Below are positions 12,580-19,856 of a stretch of DNA of 20,231 nt, piece by piece; position 1 is the first letter of the stretch; the number at the start of each line of letters is the position of its first letter. The stretch comes from an uncultured bacterium (GTDB taxonomy: Bacteria; Patescibacteriota; Minisyncoccia; Phycocordibacterales; CAIZIN01). The notes under the pieces were generated by a model. The model saw nothing but the letters and a program-made list of their open reading frames with translations. It was not told the origin of the DNA and made no database searches. The translations under genes and the position numbers were made by a program. The stretch covers positions 1 to 20,231 of the forward strand of contig CAIZIN010000072.1 in NCBI GenBank assembly GCA_903933085.1. Reading direction: 5' to 3'.

Positions 12580-13170
12580 TTATGGATCAAAATGCTTATA
12601 TGCTTCATACCAAGCCTGTGATAGTCTTTCCTTGAGATAAAACCAATCACACCGAGTGTCTGACTCGAGAATTTTCAGCTGAACTTTCAGAACCTCATCT
12701 GGCCACTTATGACCACAACGTCCATTTCGAGAAATTGGCACCCCTATTGATTCAAGCCTGTCGAGATGCTTAGCAACTTCCAAACTTGGTTTATGAGTGG
12801 TGTTTTTTGCCCAATCCAGCTCTCCATTCGCCAAATTCTCCCAAGTGTTGAAGTTGAACCCATCGTTATAAATCAAACCCTTATCATCAACTCTACCTCC
12901 ACCGTGATGGAAAAAGACTCTTAAGCTAAGGTTTTCTCCTTCCAGTAAGGTCGCAATGGCTTGATATACTATTTTCAAAGGAGTGTCTGATTGACAAACG
13001 TATAATAGAAAATCCCAGTTCTGATGCTCCTCAGTCGAGCCTATCATAGACCTTCTAATATCCCCTTCCGGTGAAACAGAAATTAGGATATTTTTTGAAC
13101 ACGATAATCTTCTTAATTCGTCATCCGACGTATAAGGACTCAAAGCTCTATCTAGAATTAACACTTTCAT
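12580..13170 (-). CDS. Cassette gene 2, unknown protein, 196 aa
   Basis: 196 aa, soluble. It begins MKVLILDRAL, looking like the first beta strand of an alpha/beta fold. Motif-like stretches are FFHHGGGRVDDKG (about 88-100) with paired His and a Gly-rich turn, and RNGRCGHKWPDEV (about 148-160). I cannot assign a family; a hydrolase or binding role would be a guess. The ATG at 13170 overlaps by ATGA the stop of a 16-codon upstream ORF (13217-13167) encoded by the leader repeat, so translation is probably coupled. Its terminator is at 12532, and cassette gene 1 follows. Confidence 0.7.
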   Translation of the reverse strand: MKVLILDRALSPYTSDDELRRLSCSKNILISVSPEGDIRRSMIGSTEEHQNWDFLLYVCQSDTPLKIVYQAIATLLEGENLSLRVFFHHGGGRVDDKGLIYNDGFNFNTWENLANGELDWAKNTTHKPSLEVAKHLDRLESIGVPISRNGRCGHKWPDEVLKVQLKILESDTRCDWFYLKERLSQAWYEAYKHFDP

Positions 13171-13217
13171 TGGATTTCTGTTGGTTTGTGGTTTCTGTTC
13201 TGTCTGGATTTAAACAT
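13167..13217 (-). CDS. 16-aa upstream ORF / leader peptide of cassette gene 2
   Basis: ATG at 13217, 16 codons reading MFKSRQNRNHKPTEIQ, TGA overlapping the next ATG (ATGA). The first twelve residues equal the start of cassette gene 1 except for one (H for Y). The single DNA difference in the repeat is the one that changes this residue. It could be a translated leader; a purely DNA or RNA role of the repeat is the alternative. Confidence 0.4.
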   Translation of the reverse strand: MFKSRQNRNHKPTEIQ

Positions 13218-13221
13218 ATTT
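13181..13221 (-). repeat. 41-nt leader repeat, copy 2
   Basis: Partner of 12465-12505 (40/41 identical), placed at the same position relative to the following gene. Flanking sequence on the far side (13222 onward) is not similar. Confidence 0.85.
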
Positions 13222-13255
13222 TAAAAAGGAAGTCTAGTGATGAAAAAAATACAAG

Positions 13256-13283
13256 CATGGATTCTCGTCTTCACGAGAATGAC
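13256..13283. repeat. REP-like palindrome, copy 4
   Basis: CATGGATTCTCGT-CTTC-ACGAGAATGAC; single diverged unit of the family at 4147. Confidence 0.65.
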
Positions 13284-13303
13284 AAAAAATTTCAAATAAA
13301 TGC

Positions 13304-13338
13304 AAAATGCGGGGCGTCCTTCGGACGCCCCGCATTTT
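13304..13338 (-). terminator. Strong terminator of the ribonucleotide reductase gene
   Basis: 16-bp perfect stem (13304-13319 with 13323-13338) with a GGGGCGTCC/GGACGCCCC core, a 3-nt loop, and T's in the minus direction. Confidence 0.88.
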
Positions 13339-13367
13339 TGAATTTTGTATTTTCTACTCACTACTCA

Positions 13368-15674
13368 CTACTTACTTTCTACAACTACTATATCGTCTAT
13401 CGAGCAAACTCCACTTGCGCAAGCTAACTCTTTCTTAACATCGGTCGTATCCACCTTCTCGTAAATTACAATCTTTGAGAAATCGATGTCCTCATATCGT
13501 TTTGTAAGCTCATTGTATTTCTTCTCATCAATAGTTTCATATGGTGCAAGTTGATAAACATGGTTATCTCTTGGTAGAAATGAAAGTCCTCCAATCAAAT
13601 CCCAATTTTGATATAGCCAGTTGGCAACCTCAATCCATTCATCATCCCCCACTGAAATTGTGACAGACGGATTATGATGTGTATAATTTTCTTTTACATT
13701 TTTCCAGAACACAAGCTGATCCATAGCACTCATATCATCTTTGAAGATAGATCCCTTTGGAGCCTTCACTGGGAAGTCCATAACGTAAGTTGTTGCATTG
13801 TCTTCTGTCTGTCCCACTTCTGGGTGATAAGGAACTCCTTGATCCTTCAACATTTTGAAAAGTGCGTCTGTTGCAGAAATTCGAACTCGGCGAATATAAT
13901 ATTGTGAGTGTCGAGCATGCATACCACTTGAACAGTCCACGGTCTGAGAAAGATTTCCTGAAGGCTTCACTGTTGTGATAGCAGCGGAAGTGTTGATACC
14001 AAACCGCTTTGCATAAACCTTGTTTACTTTCACTGTTTCTTCTCGAAGTCTTCGAAGAACCTCTGGCTTTCGTACCACTGGGCAGTCCCACATACCTGTA
14101 ATAGAAACACCTAGCAAAGCTTCTTCCTCACAGTTCTTTTTCCATTCAGGAGAAAGGTAAACAAAATTTGTAAATGATGCTTGGTAAGTTCCAATGATCG
14201 TTGCTACACGAATTTTTCTCATAAGATCGGCTTCTTTATCTGCGTTTCTTGCCACAACCTCTGTAAGATTACAGAATTGCTTTGGTCGAAGAATAATTTC
14301 TCCACAAGGATTTGTTCCGAACTTATCCCACCAATCAGCTGAAAGTTTTGCTCGACTTTCTGGAAATGTTTTTTTCAAACCACCTCGGTTGAAAATACCT
14401 CGCTCACCTGAACGACTTTGCACAAGCGCAAGCCATTCCTTCAAAAATTCTTCATTTGACGGTTTGTTTAAATATACAGCTGAGTTATTTGATAGGGATC
14501 GCTGAGGCTCACTCATCCAGAACTGACCTTTCTTTGCATCTCGAATGTCTGAATCGTAAAGATCTGAAATTGAGATAAGAGCCGTACGTCGTACTCCACC
14601 AGAAACCACACCCATACCTATCTGACAAACAATGTCATGTACGTCTAGGTTTGTAAGGTGACCTCCTTGTCGCGCCATAATCTTATTTCTTGTGAAATCA
14701 TGAATTTGTCGCAATGGATCAGGACCAGAACTTTTACCACCAGTTGTCTTCAAGCGAGCACCAGCTGGGCGAAGTTTTGAATAATCAATTTCCACATCAT
14801 TACCCTCAAACCAATTTTTCATTGTAAAACTAAATGAATCTGACCATCCCTCACGACTATCTTCCACAACATACTTTATCTTCTTTCCTGTTTGGTATTT
14901 TATTTGTGGCAAAGATTGAGCACTGTAACTCTCTGCAGAAAAACCAACACCACACCCAGACATTGAAAGAAACATTATTTCAGCAAAATCCTGGAACGAT
15001 TGAGGAGCTGAAAACGAACAGTTGTAAGCACATGCATGATTACGACGAGCAGCAGGGCCAGCAAATTGCAAAAGTCTCATTGAAGGCATTGCTTCATGAA
15101 AGAAAATAGCATCTCGAACCTCTTTATATTCAGCATCTTTTAGCTTTGCACCAAGATTCTCTTTCATAAAATTCATGTATCGATCCACAGTCTCTGTCCA
15201 AGTCTCTCGGCGGCCCTCTTCCTCTATCCAACGAGAATATGTACGGTAGTATATAAATTCACCAAGTGAGTTCTTAAAAGCTTTTTTACTTTCCGCTGCA
15301 AGTTCCTTTACTCTTTCAGGTACTTGAACACCTTTTGCGCGAAGTTTTGATCTTTCTTCTCGATAAATGATGAAATTTTTAGCTGTTTTTACATATTCGC
15401 TTAAAATAAGCTCCCTTTCGATATCGTCTTGGATACCTTCAACTGTAGGGATGAAGTTTTTATGCTTTCGCTTTGTGCGAATAAGCTCCGCCTCTACTTT
15501 GGCTGCAACTAGTTGCGCTTCTTTTGGAGAACCTTCTCCGGATGCAATCATCGCCTTATTTATGGCGTTCACCAACTTACCAACTTCAAATGGAACAATT
15601 GACCCACTTCTCTTTTGAATGTGGGTAATGTCAACTGGTGATTTTTCAATCTTCTTTTTTTTCTTTTCTGCCAT
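13368..15674 (-). CDS. nrdJ: Adenosylcobalamin-dependent ribonucleoside-triphosphate reductase (class II)
   Basis: 768 aa. Reduces NTPs to dNTPs using a thiyl radical generated from adenosylcobalamin. An ATP-cone (about 18-108) gives allosteric control. The catalytic barrel shows the monomeric RTPR pattern: YNCSF (Cys219) and KQFCNL (Cys468) form the redox pair, NPCGE (455-459) carries the radical Cys457 and Glu459, eleven residues before Cys468 as in the Lactobacillus enzyme. PSGNLSQTVDCSSGMHARHS (571-590) is the phosphate-binding loop, and ACASGVC (Cys752, Cys757) is the C-terminal swinging dithiol. All catalytic residues are present. No cobalamin riboswitch or B12 gene is in the window, so the cofactor is probably imported. 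The strong terminator lies 30 nt after the stop. Confidence 0.95.
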   Translation of the reverse strand: MAEKKKKKIEKSPVDITHIQKRSGSIVPFEVGKLVNAINKAMIASGEGSPKEAQLVAAKVEAELIRTKRKHKNFIPTVEGIQDDIERELILSEYVKTAKNFIIYREERSKLRAKGVQVPERVKELAAESKKAFKNSLGEFIYYRTYSRWIEEEGRRETWTETVDRYMNFMKENLGAKLKDAEYKEVRDAIFFHEAMPSMRLLQFAGPAARRNHACAYNCSFSAPQSFQDFAEIMFLSMSGCGVGFSAESYSAQSLPQIKYQTGKKIKYVVEDSREGWSDSFSFTMKNWFEGNDVEIDYSKLRPAGARLKTTGGKSSGPDPLRQIHDFTRNKIMARQGGHLTNLDVHDIVCQIGMGVVSGGVRRTALISISDLYDSDIRDAKKGQFWMSEPQRSLSNNSAVYLNKPSNEEFLKEWLALVQSRSGERGIFNRGGLKKTFPESRAKLSADWWDKFGTNPCGEIILRPKQFCNLTEVVARNADKEADLMRKIRVATIIGTYQASFTNFVYLSPEWKKNCEEEALLGVSITGMWDCPVVRKPEVLRRLREETVKVNKVYAKRFGINTSAAITTVKPSGNLSQTVDCSSGMHARHSQYYIRRVRISATDALFKMLKDQGVPYHPEVGQTEDNATTYVMDFPVKAPKGSIFKDDMSAMDQLVFWKNVKENYTHHNPSVTISVGDDEWIEVANWLYQNWDLIGGLSFLPRDNHVYQLAPYETIDEKKYNELTKRYEDIDFSKIVIYEKVDTTDVKKELACASGVCSIDDIVVVESK

Positions 15675-15859
15675 GCTTATGTAATTAACAACTACTAAAT
15701 TAAAACATTTAAACTTTGTCTACCCATTGTACTCCCAATAGATAGAATATTAAAAGTGGATAAGTGGTCAAAAAACATTCATTGACGCCTGTAAAGACAT
15801 CAGTCTTAAAAGATATCTCAATGAGCAAATAATTCTAGAAACTTCAAGTAAACTTATGG

Positions 15860-16348
15860 CTATTTTTGATTGAATAAAATTTCATCCCCGAGTTTCAAGC
15901 CCTTATCTTTAATGAGTCCAGCTCGCGTTTCAAGGACATACAAAGAATCTTTGGGTGGATAATAAACATGCGGATATGATTCAGGATCTGCATTTGAAAT
16001 TAAATTCACTATCATTTTATTTTTATCTAGCCAAATAATATCGATTGGAAAAAGCATATCTTTCATCCATATTCCATATGTATCAGGAGTATCAAATTCA
16101 AAAATCATCGATGTATTTGAAGGTAAAAAAGCTTTACCACTCAAACCCTTAATTCTTTTTTCTTCTGTATCTGCCACATAACCAAGAAATACAGAGCTTT
16201 TTATGAGAATTTTTTCTTTTTCATAGGAAGAATAGGACAAGTAAGACCGAACAGAGAAAAATACCCATGTTATAAACAAAGCTCCGACAATAATGACAAT
16301 CGCCTTAATAAATGCTAAAAGAATTTTTTTAGTTGAATTAGTCTTCAA
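15860..16348 (-). CDS. DUF192 family protein with N-terminal membrane anchor
   Basis: 162 aa. An N-terminal basic segment and a transmembrane helix (about 9-32) are followed by a DUF192 domain (about 48-160): VADTEEKRIKGLSGK, MIFEFDTPDTYGIWMKDMLFPIDIIWLD (the conserved core with W-M-K) and VLETRAGLIKDKGLKLGDEI. DUF192 proteins are exported, compact beta proteins of unknown function. The frame has no early ATG. The start is a TTG at 16348, supported by a TATAAT eight bases upstream that predicts a 1-2-nt leader. The nrdJ gene follows on the same strand after 185 nt in which I see no terminator and only a weak promoter. Confidence 0.85.
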   Translation of the reverse strand: MKTNSTKKILLAFIKAIVIIVGALFITWVFFSVRSYLSYSSYEKEKILIKSSVFLGYVADTEEKRIKGLSGKAFLPSNTSMIFEFDTPDTYGIWMKDMLFPIDIIWLDKNKMIVNLISNADPESYPHVYYPPKDSLYVLETRAGLIKDKGLKLGDEILFNQK

Positions 16349-16400
16349 GTAGATATATTATAGCATAGGTTCAAGTAGAGTTAAGAGTTATGATTTTTCT

Positions 16401-16430
16401 GTCATTCTTATGAAAGTGAGAATCCATGTC
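16401..16430. repeat. REP-like palindrome, copy 5
   Basis: GTCATTCTTATGAAAGTGAGAATCCATG; an imperfect unit, inverted relative to copy 4. Confidence 0.6.
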
Positions 16431-16584
16431 TGAATTTAAATTCGAAGCACGAAGCACGAAATTCAAAACAAATCGACCCAAAATAATAAGTGTACTCACG
16501 ACTATATTTTGTGTCGTCCTCGGTACTCCGGGGATCTAGCATTTTGTATTTCAAATATCAAAATTCAAAATATAAAACAAATAA

Positions 16585-16671
16585 GGAGGAGTGGCTGAGC
16601 GGTTTAAAGTACCACCTTGGAAAGGTGGCGTGGGAGAAATTCCACCACGAGTTCGAATCTCGTCTCCTCCG
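16585..16671 (+). tRNA. tRNA-Ser (GGA)
   Basis: An 87-nt class II tRNA: acceptor GGAGGAG/CTCCTCC, anticodon stem CCACC/GGTGG around TTGGAAA (anticodon GGA, reads UCC), a long variable arm (GTGG...CCAC), T-arm ACGAG/CTCGT with TTCGAAT, discriminator G. CCA is not encoded (CA follows). A run of tRNA-Ser-like fragments and hairpin elements lies downstream. Confidence 0.95.
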
Positions 16672-16698
16672 CATTAAGTAAGCAGGGTTCGCATGGTG

Positions 16699-16795
16699 TT
16701 GATTTGTGAACACTTGGAACAAATCAAAGACGGAAGGAATGAAGATGACTGAGTCTGGGTCGCGAAATTTTTCAGCAGAAAAATATTTGTGACCT
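16699..16795 (+). repeat. tRNA-linked hairpin element E4
   Basis: Three consecutive structures: a 9-bp hairpin (16699-16707 with 16719-16727), a block (16728-16756, GACGGAAGGAATGAAGATGA then CTGAG) related to the conserved block of E3 at about 25 of 35 positions, and an AT-rich hairpin (16758-16773 with 16778-16794, loop AGCA) identical to E3 apart from one loop base. It is followed directly by the 3' two thirds of a tRNA-Ser-like sequence. Confidence 0.65.
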
Positions 16796-16861
16796 AGTGC
16801 GCCACCTTGGAAAGGTGGTAAGGGCGTAAGTCCTTCAGGAGTTCAAATCTCCTACCCTCCG
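16796..16861 (+). pseudogene. 3' part of a second tRNA-Ser (GGA), D-arm interrupted
   Basis: CCACC-TTGGAAA-GGTGG anticodon arm, variable arm AAGG...CCTT, T-arm AGGAG/CTCCT and acceptor 3' strand ACCCTCC-G are all intact. The matching 5' acceptor GGAGGGT is not adjacent. The best candidate is GCAGGGT at 16682-16688 (one mismatch), separated by element E4. Either a dead tRNA with an insertion in the D-arm, or a tRNA with an unusual insert; I favour the first. Confidence 0.6.
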
Positions 16862-17039
16862 CAGTTTTGAAACGCAGTGAAAAACTGCGGAGGGTAAGCA
16901 AGCAAAGAGTTTTGTTTGTGTGGAGATTTGAAAGGCACAGTCATGTTTTTTCAGTAGAAAAAACAGACGAGCCAGGGCTGTGAAAATTTTGGTTTGACGA
17001 AACAAAAATTATTCCTAGCCAAATCTCCTACCCTCCGCA
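16861..17039 (+). repeat. Hairpin element E5 with tRNA-Ser 3'-end copy
   Basis: Starts with an 8-bp hairpin (16861-16868 with 16881-16888). Then GGAGGGTA (16889-16896) and GGAGATTTG (16922-16930) pair with one continuous strand at 17020-17036, which copies the 3' end of the broken tRNA-Ser (16844-16860). Inside are hairpins GTTTTTTC/GAAAAAAC (16945-16964) and an AT-rich one (about 16976-17020) that begins GGCTGTGAAAATTTT and ends CTAGCC, resembling the terminal hairpin of E4. It is a branched, tRNA-acceptor-closed structure with no coding content. Confidence 0.5.
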
Positions 17040-17156
17040 ATGAACGAAAATGCAACACGATTTATTGAAAAGTTAAAAACCGGACATGACGTACTGGGTG
17101 TAATTTTATTTGGCTCATGGGCCAGAGAAATAATTAAAGAAGTTTTTGAAAACTAG
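17040..17156 (+). pseudogene. Truncated nucleotidyltransferase (MNT-type) fragment
   Basis: 38 codons from ATG 17040 to TAG. The sequence LGVILFGSWAREI has the start of the MNT/KNTase-type nucleotidyltransferase motif (G-S-x-A-R-G), but the expected Gly and the following Asp-x-Asp metal motif are missing, and the frame stops 12 codons later. Family members are often antitoxins of HEPN partners. The gene is cut short directly after the E5 repeat, which suggests decay at a rearrangement site. Confidence 0.5.
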
Positions 17157-17198
17157 ACTTCAATTCGGAACCTTTCACCAACTTCTTTCCACCACCAA

Positions 17199-17224
17199 AA
17201 TAAAAACCCCACTTACGTAGGGGT
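17199..17224 (-). terminator. Terminator of the 133-aa membrane protein gene
   Basis: Minus strand ACCCC-TACGTAAGT-GGGGT, then TTTTTATTTT. The stem begins inside the stop codon. Confidence 0.75.
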
Positions 17225-17625
17225 CATTTCAAAACTTGGCTTTCGCGAAGTTCATTCTCGGAGAACATCTCGTGATACCTCCAAATCAACTCTGACTTAT
17301 CAAATATATGTACAACCTCACCTTCTTTGTTTAATAAATAATTATATTTTTTTACTTTTCGCCAAATGATTCCATCACCAGTAACGATAAGAGTAAAAAA
17401 CAAAACAACACATCCTATCATTCCAAAAGCAGCCAGAGCAGCAACCAAAACCCCAACGGAAACCTTGATAAATTTCACAAGACCTCCAATTTCAGATGCA
17501 TCCAATTCAAATAAATATTGATTGACTAAATAAAAAACAAAAGCACAGAAAAAGAAAAAACAAAACGGAATAGGAATAGTGACTAGAGTATTTACCAACC
17601 TCTTCAAAATCATTTTCATATACAT
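17224..17625 (-). CDS. Two-helix membrane protein of unknown function, 133 aa
   Basis: 133 aa with two long hydrophobic helices (about 15-40 and 52-82) and a soluble C-terminal tail (about 86-133, WRKVKKYNYLLNKEGEVVHIFDKSELIWRYHEMFSE...). No family recognised. Three in-frame ATGs (17625, 17619, 17613) compete as starts; no Shine-Dalgarno separates them, so the first is listed. A small hairpin AAGTCT/AGACTT lies about 35 nt upstream. It has its own terminator. Confidence 0.65.
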   Translation of the reverse strand: MYMKMILKRLVNTLVTIPIPFCFFFFCAFVFYLVNQYLFELDASEIGGLVKFIKVSVGVLVAALAAFGMIGCVVLFFTLIVTGDGIIWRKVKKYNYLLNKEGEVVHIFDKSELIWRYHEMFSENELRESQVLK

Positions 17626-17789
17626 TTTCGGTTTGTTGTTTTAGAACTCAAAAAAGTCTGAACTTTTAGACTTCTTTGTCTATCAAATTTATACCACCTT
17701 ATTCTCATTAATGCAATATATTCTATAATTGATGGTCATCACTCATAAACAGTAGGTTATATTATTTTATCTTTCTTAGTATTATATTT

Positions 17790-18494
17790 TTAATTAAAAC
17801 CTATCTCTCCCTTCCCCCATTTTTTTAAATATGTATTGGTTTTACTAAAATGTTTACACCCGAAAAAACCTTTATGCGCAGAAAAAGGTGAAGGGTGTGA
17901 GGATTCCAAAACTAGATGTTTTTTACGATCAATAATTTCACCTTTCTTCTTGGCGTAGTTTCCCCAGAGAATAAAAACAATATGTTCTTTTTCATCTGAA
18001 AGCTTTCTGACGACAACATCAGTAAATTCTTCCCAGCCTTTTTTCTGATGTGAGCCCGGCTCTCCTGCTCGCACAGTGAGAATTGAATTCAGGAGTAATA
18101 CACCCTGCTTTGCCCATCTAGATAAATCTCCATTTAGGAAAATTTGTTTTTTAATTTTTTCAGGCGAACGATTTTCAATATAAAATTGTTTTAACCCAAT
18201 TTCTTTATAAATATTTCTCAACGAGGGTGGTATAGAAATATTTTCAGATACCGAAAAACAAAGCCCATTAGCCTGCCTCTCTCCATGATATGGATCTTGA
18301 CCTATTATTACAACTTTTACATCATTAAATGGACATAAAGAAAATGCACGAAAAATATTCTCAGGGTGTGGATAGACTCTATTCTTTAAATATTCACCCT
18401 CTACGAATTTTGCAAGCTTATTAAAGTAAGGCTTTTCAAATTCCTCAAATAAAACCTCCTTCCACGAATCTTCAATTTTGTCTTTACCTATCAT
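17790..18494 (-). CDS. ung: Uracil-DNA glycosylase, family 1
   Basis: 234 aa, typical length. It removes uracil from DNA at the start of base excision repair. Motifs: water-activating GQDPYHG (Asp67), uracil-binding FS at about 80, LLLNSILTVRAGEPGSHQKKGW, and the DNA-intercalation loop HPSPFSAHKGF with catalytic His200. All are intact. I start at ATG 18494. A TATAGA box at 18509-18504 directly abuts the alternative ATG 18503, so that codon would lie upstream of the expected transcript start; a TTG at 18512 lies inside the box. A GAGG about 11 nt before 18503 keeps that alternative open. The promoter is divergent from the MFS gene. Confidence 0.93.
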   Translation of the reverse strand: MIGKDKIEDSWKEVLFEEFEKPYFNKLAKFVEGEYLKNRVYPHPENIFRAFSLCPFNDVKVVIIGQDPYHGERQANGLCFSVSENISIPPSLRNIYKEIGLKQFYIENRSPEKIKKQIFLNGDLSRWAKQGVLLLNSILTVRAGEPGSHQKKGWEEFTDVVVRKLSDEKEHIVFILWGNYAKKKGEIIDRKKHLVLESSHPSPFSAHKGFFGCKHFSKTNTYLKKWGKGEIGFN

Positions 18495-18586
18495 TAAAGA
18501 CATTCTATACAATCCTCACAAAAATAATAGTCCAACTTTCCACAACATCATAATTAGGTTAAAACAAATACAATTTAAAAATAGTG

Positions 18587-18592
18587 TATAAT
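18587..18592 (+). promoter_or_regulatory. -10 box of the MFS gene, leaderless start
   Basis: TATAAT, then six bases (CACCCA), then ATG 18599. The upstream in-frame GTG at 18584 overlaps the box and cannot be on this mRNA. Confidence 0.55.
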
Positions 18593-18598
18593 CACCCA

Positions 18599-19759
18599 AT
18601 GTCCAAAACAAAATCCTTAATACTTTTCACTGTCTTTATCGATATTCTCGGTATAGGTATTGTCATTCCTGTACTTCCTTTTTTTGTGAAATCATTTGGC
18701 ACATCTGACTTTATGGTTACAGCACTTTTTGCCACCTACGCTCTGTGTGCATTTATTAGCGCACCTATTCTTGGAGCCCTTTCCGATAGAATCGGCCGAC
18801 GTCCTATTCTTATCGTAAGTATTATCAGCAGTTCGATTGGCTGGTTTATTTTTGCAGGAGCTCAAAATATTATTTTTCTTTTCACCGGTCGGATTATTGA
18901 CGGCCTTGCCGCAGGAAATATCACAACAGCACAAAGTTACCTTTCGGATATTTCGACGGACGAAAAAGATCGAACTTCAAATCTTGGACTTATAGGTGCC
19001 ATGTTCGGTATTGGACTTATCATCGGCCCTCTTGTTGGAGGAGTTTTGGGAGCGGTGAATCATACGCTTCCATTTTATATTGTCGGAGCTTTGGCTTTTG
19101 TAAATGCAATCCTTGCTTTCTTTTTTCTTCCAGAAACACATCATAAACGCACAAAAGAAAAAATGAGTATGAATCCCCTCTCTCCGATTTTCAAGGCTTT
19201 TACACATCCCGTCATATTGCCAATTATGTTTGCTTGGTTTTTATTTAACACAGCAATATCAATACAACAATCTGTCTTTGCTCTTTATTTAAATAGAGTT
19301 TTTGGAATTAACGAACTTGGCTCAGGATTACTTTTCACCGGAGTTGGCGTTCTTATTTTAATTAACCAACTCTTCCTTTTAAAAAAGTTTTGGCTTGCTC
19401 GTTTTCAAAGAAACACATTACTAAACTGGATGCTTGTAGCTCTTGGTGTTGGTTTTCTTTTTACAAGCACACCTTGGGGTATTATGCTCGGTATTGGTGT
19501 AATCCTTACAACATTTGGGCAATCTTTAGGGCGCACAATAATGACTGGCTTGGTTTCAGGATTAGATGCCGTAAAACGAGGTGAAAACCTAGGAACAATG
19601 AATGCTTTTGCATCTCTCGCAATGATCTTAGGTCCATTTATTGGAGGTTTACTTTTTTCAATAAATATTCACTACTCATTTATTGCCGCAGGAATATTTT
19701 CATTAATCGCACTTTGGGCTGTTAACGCTGGGAAAATATTTCATAAAAAAACTACATAA
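18599..19759 (+). CDS. MFS drug/metabolite exporter, TetA-like (DHA1)
   Basis: 386 aa, twelve hydrophobic helices by eye. Proton-coupled export of small molecules across the cytoplasmic membrane. The start DILGIGIVIPVLPFF (15-29) is typical of Tet-type DHA1 proteins. Motif A GALSDRIGRRPIL lies in the loop between helices 2 and 3, GRIIDGLAAGNITTAQSYLSD in helix 4 and its loop, and motif C-like GAMFGIGLIIGPLVGGVLG in helix 5. A long central loop (HHKRTKEKMSMNPLSP) separates the halves. The second half repeats motif A poorly (KKFWLARF), as in many Tet-like members. The substrate cannot be predicted. The start is set by the TATAAT six bases upstream. Confidence 0.88.
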   Translation: MSKTKSLILFTVFIDILGIGIVIPVLPFFVKSFGTSDFMVTALFATYALCAFISAPILGALSDRIGRRPILIVSIISSSIGWFIFAGAQNIIFLFTGRIIDGLAAGNITTAQSYLSDISTDEKDRTSNLGLIGAMFGIGLIIGPLVGGVLGAVNHTLPFYIVGALAFVNAILAFFFLPETHHKRTKEKMSMNPLSPIFKAFTHPVILPIMFAWFLFNTAISIQQSVFALYLNRVFGINELGSGLLFTGVGVLILINQLFLLKKFWLARFQRNTLLNWMLVALGVGFLFTSTPWGIMLGIGVILTTFGQSLGRTIMTGLVSGLDAVKRGENLGTMNAFASLAMILGPFIGGLLFSINIHYSFIAAGIFSLIALWAVNAGKIFHKKTT

Positions 19760-19824
19760 TCATTATTTCAGATTATGTAGATTGGAAAGCCAGAGAATTT
19801 ATTTAAAACTTTTTCATTATGATA

Positions 19825-19856
19825 TAAAAAAGAGCTACCGCATAAACGAAAGCTCT
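19825..19856 (-). terminator. Terminator of the candidate RNA at 19831-20047
   Basis: AGAGCT (19856-19851) pairs with AGCTCT (19836-19831), with a 14-nt loop, followed by T6 in the minus direction. Confidence 0.7.

Noticed and set aside
15750..15770. DnaA-box-like TTATCCACT upstream of nrdJ
   Set aside because: A single imperfect match in an AT-rich gap is not enough evidence.
16585..17039. Group I intron in a tRNA, which is known in this group of bacteria
   Set aside because: The insert is about 100 nt, far below intron size, and shows no P7/R-type core.
18584..18598. GTG start for the MFS gene
   Set aside because: It overlaps the TATAAT box that sits six bases before ATG 18599.
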